A stretch of 37,233 nt of DNA from Pseudolactococcus raffinolactis NBRC 100932 (GTDB lineage Bacteria; Bacillota; Bacilli; Lactobacillales; Streptococcaceae): the NCBI RefSeq assembly GCF_001591765.1, contig NZ_BCVN01000020.1, positions 1 through 37,233 of the forward strand, in the 5' to 3' direction. The position numbers were made by a program, and so were the translations under genes. The notes beneath the pieces are model-generated. The model ran no database searches. It worked only from the letters and a program-made list of their open reading frames with translations, and was not told where the DNA came from. This document shows, piece by piece, positions 31,783 through 37,233 of this stretch; position 1 is the stretch's first letter; each line of letters begins with the position of its first letter.

Positions 31783-32784
31783 TTATTTTGTCGGTTCAAT
31801 ATAGGGTAGAATTTCGGCTTGAAGGCCTACGTTTGTCGTATAGACATAGGGTTCATCATCTAATGTTGCTAAGTTTTCCGTCCGACCACTGACGATGATC
31901 CCTGAAAATTTAGCTGTCTTTAACGTTGGGTATTTTTCGATTTGTTTTAAGGCATCTTGATAGATATCAAGACCATTCACCGTGTAGCCTCGTTTTTCCG
32001 CGGCTGTTTTTACAGCTGCCACAAAAGATGGGTAGTTAGGAGACCACCAAGCACTTGAAGTTTTTGATTTTAATGGTTCGCTCGACAGTTTACCGGCTTC
32101 GTCTGCGTTGATGCCTATGACTTTACCGACTGTCTCTGTGGCTGAGAGTTGATCACTCGCCATGCCTAACCAGTACCAGTTAATCAGGACATTTTCTGGA
32201 ATTTTGGCTTGAATTTCAGCATAAGTCATCGGCTCTTTAAAAGAGATGGCAACTTCTGCGACGTGATTTTTAAATCCAGATAGGGTTCTGGCTTCATGCG
32301 TTGCCTTAGCCTCTTGCTGAGTTTCGCTTTCCTTGTGTTTGGGATTGAAAAACAGCGGGAGTTTTTCGCCATTTTCACGACTGAAGGCACCGATTTCTTT
32401 GGTTTTTGTAATCGGAACGGTTAAGGATGAGTTTTTCCCACTGCCATAACCAATACCAAATAAACTGAAATTGATTTCAAGTGGCGTTGCTGCGACCATG
32501 TAGCCATCTATATTTTTAAAGCGTTCACTTTTTAACTGTGAAGTCACTCGACCTGATGTGCTTAAGTACTGGGACTGTGAAACTAGATTAGGCGACTCGA
32601 TCATATCTGTGATGTTCGCCATTTCCTGTGCTTTTTTATATTGCATTTCCATCCGTTTATTGATCAGGGTAAAGCCGATAAACAGTAAAACAACCGTCGT
32701 CACAAAAGAAATTGCGATTGTCTTAAGTAGTCTCTTCCGTTTTTCTTTTTTGATGAGCTGATCAAAGTTTTCATTTAGTTTCAT
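31783..32784 (-). CDS. Membrane anti-sigma factor (sigma factor regulator)
   Basis: 333 residues. A cytoplasmic N-terminus (MKLNENFDQLIKKEKRKRLL) that should bind the sigma factor is followed by one membrane helix (AISFVTTVVLLFIGFTLI, about 23-40). A large extracellular domain with the Sigma_reg_N/Sigma_reg_C look follows (for example YMVAATPLEINFSLFGIG; NVLINWYWLGMAS). It holds the partner sigma inactive until a membrane or wall signal arrives. The open frame extends to 32901 only as overlap with the sigma gene. ATG at 32784 overlaps the sigma stop by 14 bp, so translation is coupled. Confidence 0.88.
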   Translation of the reverse strand: MKLNENFDQLIKKEKRKRLLKTIAISFVTTVVLLFIGFTLINKRMEMQYKKAQEMANITDMIESPNLVSQSQYLSTSGRVTSQLKSERFKNIDGYMVAATPLEINFSLFGIGYGSGKNSSLTVPITKTKEIGAFSRENGEKLPLFFNPKHKESETQQEAKATHEARTLSGFKNHVAEVAISFKEPMTYAEIQAKIPENVLINWYWLGMASDQLSATETVGKVIGINADEAGKLSSEPLKSKTSSAWWSPNYPSFVAAVKTAAEKRGYTVNGLDIYQDALKQIEKYPTLKTAKFSGIIVSGRTENLATLDDEPYVYTTNVGLQAEILPYIEPTK

Positions 32785-33262
32785 CGTTTTGCTCCATTTC
32801 TTTTTTGAGTTGCTGCCGTAGGCGATACAGGTCTGTCTTGACCTTGGCTTCAGAAATTTGGTATATCTCTGAGATGTCTTTGACAGACTTGTCATCTTCA
32901 TAATAGAGGGCTACAAGTCCGATTTGATAATCATTTAACGCCTGCAAAGCCTGTTCCAGCTGCCAACCTCTCTCGTCATCAATCTGATCAGGATGACCAT
33001 AAATCAGATAAAACCGTTCAGACAAGAGTGCTCGGTAGCACTTTTCTCGGCGATAGAGATCATAAAATCGGCTCAGTGCCACACGATAGAGCCAGGGACG
33101 TAATTTATCAGGTGCAAGTACAATATCAGCCTGAATCAGCTTCACCAAGACATCTTGGACGATATCCTGCGCATCTGCTGGATTCGCGCCAGTTTTGATC
33201 AAATAGCGCTGAATTTCAGATACGCAAGTCATTAAAATTTGCTCATAAGGGCTAATATTCAC
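32771..33262 (-). CDS. ECF-family sigma factor
   Basis: 163 residues. Region 2 (about 10-75: NPADAQDIVQDVLVKL, RPWLYRVALSRFYDLYRR) binds core and the -10; region 4 (about 105-155: GLVALYYEDDKSVKDISEIY, ISEAKVKTDLYRLR) binds the -35. The order sigma then transmembrane anti-sigma matches lactococcal SigX and Bacillus SigM-type modules for envelope stress. Start is GTG at 33262 with a perfect AGGAGG 7 nt upstream. An ECF-type promoter upstream suggests autoregulation. Confidence 0.92.
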   Translation of the reverse strand: MNISPYEQILMTCVSEIQRYLIKTGANPADAQDIVQDVLVKLIQADIVLAPDKLRPWLYRVALSRFYDLYRREKCYRALLSERFYLIYGHPDQIDDERGWQLEQALQALNDYQIGLVALYYEDDKSVKDISEIYQISEAKVKTDLYRLRQQLKKEMEQNDETK

Positions 33263-33355
33263 TTGCGACCTCCTTTCTACAATTCTCTACGTGAAATCTT
33301 GACATTTGACCTACGCTTACGCGCATTCAAGCGCTTAAAATCCTTCTTCACTTAT

Positions 33356-33383
33356 ATAACGAATTAAACTTAGTTTGGTTACA
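33356..33383 (-). promoter_or_regulatory. ECF-type autoregulated promoter
   Basis: Minus-strand TGTAACC (33383-33377), 15 bp, CGTTAT (33361-33356). The AAC core of the -35 and CGT of the -10 are the usual ECF signature. It lies about 95 bp before the sigma gene. Confidence 0.6.
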
Positions 33384-33442
33384 TGAAATATGATTTATTT
33401 TTATCTCTTCTTCTATCATACTAGAAATATGATTAAATTGAC

Positions 33443-33484
33443 AAAAAAATCCTTGTCTACTTTTAAAGAGACAAAGGATTTTTG
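33443..33484. terminator. Terminator of the P-type ATPase gene
   Basis: AAATCCTTGTCT...AGACAAAGGATTTTT with one bulged base; A and T tracts at the two ends make it bidirectional. 10 bp after the ATPase stop. Confidence 0.75.
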
Positions 33485-33494
33485 TTTATCTAGT

Positions 33495-36179
33495 TTATTT
33501 ATCCAAGCCCATAGCACGTTGGATGGCTTTAACAATCTCAACGATGATAATCATGGCAAATGAGCCGACGAGGACCATTGCCCACTGATAGGCATCTAGA
33601 TGTGTCACGTGGAAGATTTCATTAAATCCTGGCACGACGATGGTCACACCGAGTAAGATAAATGACACAACGATCGACCAGTTAAATGTCTTACTACGGA
33701 AAGGACCAACTGTCAGGATAGATTGGTAAACTGACTTGGCATTAAAGGCATGGAACAACTGGATCAAGCCAAGTGTCGCAAAGGCCATGGTCAAGGCATC
33801 CGCGTGCATGGCATCACCAGTGTGGACTGGCCACGCAATCGCTGCACCATAAACACCAAGGACGAGCGCTGCTTGTAAGAGACCTTGATAGATCGTCGCA
33901 AACATGACTCCACCTGAGAAGAGGCTGGCTTTACGACCACGTGGTTTGTGGGTCATAATGCCTGGTTCAGTCGGTTCAACACCAAGCGCAATCGCTGGGA
34001 AAGTATCTGTTACGAGGTTAATCCAGAGCAGGTGAACTGGCTGTAAAACATCCCAACCAAACAAGGTCGCAAGGAAGATGGTCAAGACTTCAGCAGTATT
34101 GGCAGAAAGCAAGTACTGAATCGTTTTTTGGATATTTGAGAAGACTTTACGACCTTCTTCAACAGCAACGATGATCGTCGCAAAGTTGTCATCCGCAAGA
34201 ACCATGTCAGACGCGCCCTTAGACACTTCTGTTCCGGTAATCCCCATACCGATCCCGATATCCGCCGTTTTAAGTGCGGGTGCATCGTTGACACCGTCGC
34301 CGGTCATGGCAACGACTTTACCTTCGTTCTGCCATGCTTTCACGATACGAACCTTATGTTCAGGAGACACGCGCGCATAAACGCTGTACTGTGTCACCAC
34401 TTTTTGGAACTCTTCGTCGCTGAGTTCGTTGAGCTCAGCACCAGTGAAGACGTGGTCGACTGTATCACCTTCGTCGATGATGCCCAGACGTTTAGCGATA
34501 GCTTCAGCTGTATCTTGGTGGTCACCGGTGATCATGATCGGACGGATGCCCGCTTCTTTGGCAACGTGCACAGCTTCAGCAGCTTCCTTACGCTCTGGGT
34601 CGATCATACCAATCAAACCAGCGAAAATCAAGTCATTTTCAAGGGTTTCGCTTTCAAGCTCAGGCACGGCAGACTCATATTTATAAGCCATCATCAAGAC
34701 CCGAAGGGCTTGTTTCGCAAGTGATTTATTCAGCGCCAGAATCTCATCACGATCAGCCTGTGTCATGGCAACAACTTGCCCGTCAACAACTTTCTTGCTA
34801 ATGCGTGTGAGGAGCTGGTCTGGTGCGCCTTTAACAGCAACGAGGAACTCATTAGCCGTGATTTTGTGGACGGTACTCATGAGTTTACGGTCTGAGTCAA
34901 ACGGTAACTCTGCTACGCGCGGCTCAGCTTTGAGGACATTGCGCAGGTCATAGTTATGGTCGATCCCGTATTGGACGAGTGCTGTTTCTGTCGGGTCACC
35001 GATGAGCTTGCCATCTTGGGCGATTTTCGTGTCATTGGCGAAGTTCATGACACGAAGCGTCATGTCATCGAAAGTAATCTCATCTGTCGCATCTTGCAAT
35101 TGACCGTTAGTGTAAACTTTCTCAACTGTCATCTGATTCATGGTTAATGTACCAGTTTTATCAGAGGCGATGATTTCAGTCGAACCAAGCGTTTCAACCG
35201 CTGGTAATTTGCGGACGATGGCATTTTTCTTAGACAAGACTTGTGTGCCGAGCGCAAGGACGATCGTTACGATGGCTGGCAAGCCTTCTGGAATCGCTGC
35301 AACCGCGAGGGCGACTGATGTCATCAAACCGCTCAACGCAGCCTCTTGATCCCAACCTGCACGCATCATGTGGACAAGGAAAGTCACAGCTGCAATCCCC
35401 AAAATCGCATAAGTCAAGATTTTCGACAAGTTGTTAAGGTTTTGTTTGAGTGGTGTATCTGTTTCCTCAGCGTTTTGAAGCATTGAGGCGATTTTACCAA
35501 CTTCTGTTGTCATCCCTGTTGCAACGATCACACCCAAACCACGACCGTAAGTCACGTTTGAGTTTTGGTAGGCCATATTGACACGGTCACCGATACCGGC
35601 ATCCGCAGCAACGGCAACGGCCAAGTCTTTTTCGACTGGTACAGACTCACCCGTTAAGGCTGCTTCTTCGATTTTGAGGGAATTCACTTCAAGCAAACGC
35701 ATGTCTGCTGGTACAACGTCACCAGCTTCGAGCGATACCACATCACCAGGCACGAGCATGTCTGATGAAATTTCCTCAACGTGACCATCACGACGCACAC
35801 GCGCTGATGGTGTTGACATTGATTTCAAGGCATCGATGGCAGCTTCGGCTTTACCTTCTTGGTAGACACCGAAAACGGCATTGATGATAACTACGGCCAT
35901 GATAATAATCGCGTCACTAATATCTTCACCACCACTTGTTACCACTGAAAGAATCGCAGCGATTATCAAGATGATGATCATTAAATCTTTGAATTGCTCT
36001 AGGAATTTAGCGAGTAGTGTTTTTTTCTCGCCAGCATCTAATTCATTCTTACCATATTTGGCAAGACGGTCTTGTGCTTCAGTTGACGTCAATCCTTTTT
36101 TGGTTGTTGCCAAGTCTGACAGAACCTCTTCTGGGGTTTGCGTATAGCATTTTTTTTCTGACAATGTCGTCTCCTTCAT
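33495..36179 (-). CDS. P2-type cation ATPase under Mn riboswitch (YoaB-like)
   Basis: 894 residues, a complete P-type ATPase of the Ca2+/Mn2+ group. TGES actuator ([11 protein letters not shown]), phosphorylation site [15 protein letters not shown]-binding KGAPDQLL, hinge [13 protein letters not shown], and about ten membrane helices including the PEGLP motif. By sequence it would be called a calcium ATPase. The yybP-ykoY riboswitch in its leader turns expression on with Mn2+, and the L. lactis homologue YoaB is under the same switch, so Mn2+ export is more likely. ATG at 36179 has GAAGG upstream; a TTG at 36164 with AAGGAG is an alternative start. Confidence 0.93.
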   Translation of the reverse strand: MKETTLSEKKCYTQTPEEVLSDLATTKKGLTSTEAQDRLAKYGKNELDAGEKKTLLAKFLEQFKDLMIIILIIAAILSVVTSGGEDISDAIIIMAVVIINAVFGVYQEGKAEAAIDALKSMSTPSARVRRDGHVEEISSDMLVPGDVVSLEAGDVVPADMRLLEVNSLKIEEAALTGESVPVEKDLAVAVAADAGIGDRVNMAYQNSNVTYGRGLGVIVATGMTTEVGKIASMLQNAEETDTPLKQNLNNLSKILTYAILGIAAVTFLVHMMRAGWDQEAALSGLMTSVALAVAAIPEGLPAIVTIVLALGTQVLSKKNAIVRKLPAVETLGSTEIIASDKTGTLTMNQMTVEKVYTNGQLQDATDEITFDDMTLRVMNFANDTKIAQDGKLIGDPTETALVQYGIDHNYDLRNVLKAEPRVAELPFDSDRKLMSTVHKITANEFLVAVKGAPDQLLTRISKKVVDGQVVAMTQADRDEILALNKSLAKQALRVLMMAYKYESAVPELESETLENDLIFAGLIGMIDPERKEAAEAVHVAKEAGIRPIMITGDHQDTAEAIAKRLGIIDEGDTVDHVFTGAELNELSDEEFQKVVTQYSVYARVSPEHKVRIVKAWQNEGKVVAMTGDGVNDAPALKTADIGIGMGITGTEVSKGASDMVLADDNFATIIVAVEEGRKVFSNIQKTIQYLLSANTAEVLTIFLATLFGWDVLQPVHLLWINLVTDTFPAIALGVEPTEPGIMTHKPRGRKASLFSGGVMFATIYQGLLQAALVLGVYGAAIAWPVHTGDAMHADALTMAFATLGLIQLFHAFNAKSVYQSILTVGPFRSKTFNWSIVVSFILLGVTIVVPGFNEIFHVTHLDAYQWAMVLVGSFAMIIIVEIVKAIQRAMGLDK

Positions 36180-36267
36180 TTAGTAACGCCTTCAGTTAGG
36201 CTGATCCTTAACAATAACTCCGGTCTCAAGATGACTAGCTGATACGCCGAAAGCGATCACAGCGGAT

Positions 36268-36301
36268 AAAAAAGAGACCTGTAGCTACAGCTACAAGTCT
36301 C
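36268..36301 (-). terminator. Riboswitch expression-platform terminator
   Basis: Minus-strand GAGACTTGTAGCT...AGCTACAGGTCTC (13-bp arms, one G-U) plus six U. Its 5' arm includes the GAGACTTG that closes riboswitch helix P1, so ligand binding would prevent this hairpin. Confidence 0.85.
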
Positions 36302-36382
36302 GCATATTAAGCAACTACCGAGCCGAAACACGGCCGTAATGACGATAGTTGCGCAGAAATCTGCTTGCTACTCCCTTGAGTT
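36290..36382 (-). ncRNA. yybP-ykoY manganese riboswitch
   Basis: Read on the minus strand, the conserved blocks appear in order: CAAGGGAGTAGC, ATCGTCATTACGGC, then GCGAGACTTG pairing back to CAAG. They form the two coaxial stem-loops with the internal-loop motifs of the family, which binds Mn2+ with Mg2+. It is followed by the terminator at 36268-36301 and then the cation ATPase. This is a transcriptional ON switch for Mn2+ export. Confidence 0.88.
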
Positions 36383-36389
36383 CTATTTC

Positions 36390-36417
36390 ATTATAACAAA
36401 TTTTGATAAATTTTCAA
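36390..36417 (-). promoter_or_regulatory. Promoter of the riboswitch-ATPase transcript
   Basis: Minus-strand TTGAAA (36417-36412), 16 bp, TATAAT (36395-36390), placing the start at about 36383, right at the riboswitch. Confidence 0.75.
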
Positions 36418-36546
36418 GTTTTATTACTTTGAGCTAACTGACAAACATAGGAAGATTAAGGCATTTTTGATTGGGTGCTAGACAATTTGGCGTTGGGTGC
36501 TCAATTTCAGGCGTTCACGCCAAATCTGCCCCAACCGTCTTTTTAA

Positions 36547-36591
36547 TATGATCCTTTAGTAATTGGCACCTCTTAGTCTAGGAAGGAGGTG
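36547..36591 (+). promoter_or_regulatory. Toxin 1 promoter and SD-sequestering stem
   Basis: A -10 like TATGAT (36547-36552) precedes a leader in which CACCTC (36567-36572) pairs with GAGGTG (36586-36591), hiding the AAGGAGG ribosome site. Fst mRNAs have the same 5' stem-loop to prevent early translation. Confidence 0.6.
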
Positions 36592-36597
36592 TTGCAT

Positions 36598-36687
36598 ATG
36601 TTCAACTTCTTAACTGAAGTTTTAGCAAATGTCTGTGCAGACATTTTAGTGCGCATTATTGACAAAATAATGCCAAAGGATGACTAG
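36598..36687 (+). CDS. Fst-family type I toxin, locus 1
   Basis: 29 residues: MFNFLTEVLANVCADILVRI with a charged end DKIMPKDD. One membrane helix followed by an acidic C-terminus is the Fst/par pattern; such peptides insert into the membrane and disturb division and nucleoid structure (family knowledge). AAGGAGG lies 9 nt before ATG inside a hairpin. A convergent antisense RNA gene with direct repeat and shared terminator follows. Confidence 0.85.
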   Translation: MFNFLTEVLANVCADILVRIIDKIMPKDD

Positions 36688-36731
36688 CCTAGACTAGTTA
36701 TCCCACACGCTTCAATTAAGTACAAATAAGC

Positions 36732-36795
36732 GCAAAAAAGAGCTATGTAGGCAAATACATAGCTCTTTGTGATGTTCAACTTTTAACTGAAGTAT
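36732..36795 (-). ncRNA. Antitoxin RNA II, locus 1
   Basis: Minus-strand promoter TTGACA (36829-36824), 16 bp, TATAAT (36807-36802) gives a transcript of about 64 nt. It ends at the bidirectional hairpin AAAGAGCTATGTA-GGCAAA-TACATAGCTCTTT (36737-36768). It carries a copy of the toxin start region (36771-36792, compare 36598-36620, one base shorter), so its complement can pair with the toxin mRNA over the start codon. This is the pAD1 par RNA II design. Confidence 0.8.
36737..36768. terminator. Shared bidirectional terminator, TA locus 1
   Basis: 13-bp perfect stem with GGCAAA loop, A tract left and short T tract right; used by toxin mRNA and antisense RNA. Confidence 0.85.
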
Positions 36796-36954
36796 ACCTA
36801 CATTATAGCACATCAGAAGAATCTGTCAAATTAAAAAAACTATTATTTTAACTTCTTACATCAACTCTAGACAAACTATCGTTCACTCCTCATTTCCCTA
36901 CGTTCGCGCCATATTTGATTCATTTGATTTTAAATATGTTATCTTAATAATTGG

Positions 36955-36979
36955 CACCTCTTGGTCTAGGAAGGAGGTG
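36955..36979 (+). promoter_or_regulatory. SD-sequestering stem of toxin 2
   Basis: CACCTC (36955-36960) and GAGGTG (36974-36979) with the same loop as locus 1 (one base different). Confidence 0.6.
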
Positions 36980-36985
36980 TTACAT

Positions 36986-37075
36986 GTGTTTGATTTTTTT
37001 AAACAATTATTGGCAAATGTTCTTGCTGGCATCTTGCTACATATCATCGATACGATGATACAAAAGGACGACTAA
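36986..37075 (+). CDS. Fst-family type I toxin, locus 2
   Basis: 29 residues from a GTG start: MFDFFKQLLANVLAGILLHI, ending DTMIQKDD. Same plan as toxin 1 (matching LAN, IID and KDD). An overlapping ATG two bases upstream is in another frame and gives a different peptide; the GTG frame is the homologous one. It has the hairpin-covered AAGGAGG, followed by a convergent antisense unit. Confidence 0.82.
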   Translation: MFDFFKQLLANVLAGILLHIIDTMIQKDD

Positions 37076-37109
37076 CCTAGACTGGTTGGCCCACACGCTT
37101 GAAAAAAGC

Positions 37110-37172
37110 GCAAAAAAAGAGCTATGTAGGCAAATACATAGCTCTTTGTGTTTGATTTTTCAAAACAATACT
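37110..37172 (-). ncRNA. Antitoxin RNA II, locus 2
   Basis: Minus-strand promoter TTGACA (37206-37201), 16 bp, TATAAT (37184-37179). The transcript of about 62 nt ends in the hairpin at 37116-37147, whose stem and loop are identical to locus 1. The copy of the toxin start (GTGTTTGATTTTT then AAAACAAT, 37148-37169) matches toxin 2, not toxin 1. Confidence 0.8.
37116..37147. terminator. Shared bidirectional terminator, TA locus 2
   Basis: AAAGAGCTATGTA-GGCAAA-TACATAGCTCTTT, identical in stem and loop to 36737-36768. Confidence 0.85.
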
Positions 37173-37233
37173 AAACTAATTATACCAAAAAACAAAAATC
37201 TGTCAAATTAAAAACAGATATTATTTTAACTTT

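Overview
The window looks like a chromosomal segment of a low-GC Gram-positive of the Lactococcus type, probably not L. lactis itself. It carries a lactococcal-style ECF sigma/anti-sigma pair, a yybP-ykoY riboswitch ahead of a P-type ATPase, CtsR-like and NrdR-like boxes, ecfA1-ecfA2-ecfT and an N-acetyl-branch DAP pair. It also has rpoN with a LevR-type activator; from memory L. lactis IL1403 lacks rpoN, so a relative such as the L. piscium/raffinolactis group is more likely (inference).

Region 1 (about 134-12311) is a 12.2 kb integrated phage-satellite-like island bounded by an exact 21-bp direct repeat. Leftward genes: tyrosine integrase, a DinD-like protein, a 35-residue peptide and an XRE master repressor. 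From a face-to-face promoter run the rightward genes: a 56-residue Cro/Xis-like protein, a Rha-family regulator, several small DNA-binding or unknown proteins, a prim-pol primase and an SF3 helicase. After these come an iteron-rich presumptive replication origin, an unknown gene, a sigma-region-4-like protein, a tract of broken small-terminase (terS) pieces and an ArpU-family regulator. No capsid, tail or lysis gene is present. This is the layout of a Gram-positive phage-inducible chromosomal island (PICI).

Region 2 (12303-13371) holds an XRE-PemK/MazF-type fusion gene whose start codon lies inside the right attachment repeat, a strong candidate for an unannotated structured small RNA on the minus strand, and the tail of a broken membrane-protein gene.

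Region 3 (13372-21368) has a HAD phosphatase and a mannose-family PTS operon (IIA-IIB-IIC-IID) behind a textbook -24/-12 promoter. Next to it are its presumed LevR-like activator and, divergently, rpoN: a compact sigma-54 regulon.

Region 4 (21369-36420) is mostly minus-strand housekeeping: DAP/lysine synthesis, ECF transporter core, anaerobic ribonucleotide reductase without an adjacent activase, clpB, ECF sigma/anti-sigma, and a cation ATPase under a Mn2+ riboswitch. Region 5 (36540-37233) holds two tandem Fst/par-like type I toxin-antitoxin loci.

Most notable: integration has moved the fusion gene 12 kb away from its native upstream repeats and given it an island-derived -35; the island is rich in the lactococcal Chi heptamer GCGCGTG; the terS fragments recur in one 450-bp non-coding tract; and a 95-nt small RNA candidate has a consensus promoter and intrinsic terminator. 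All functional calls come from reading sequence and translations; no database search was run.
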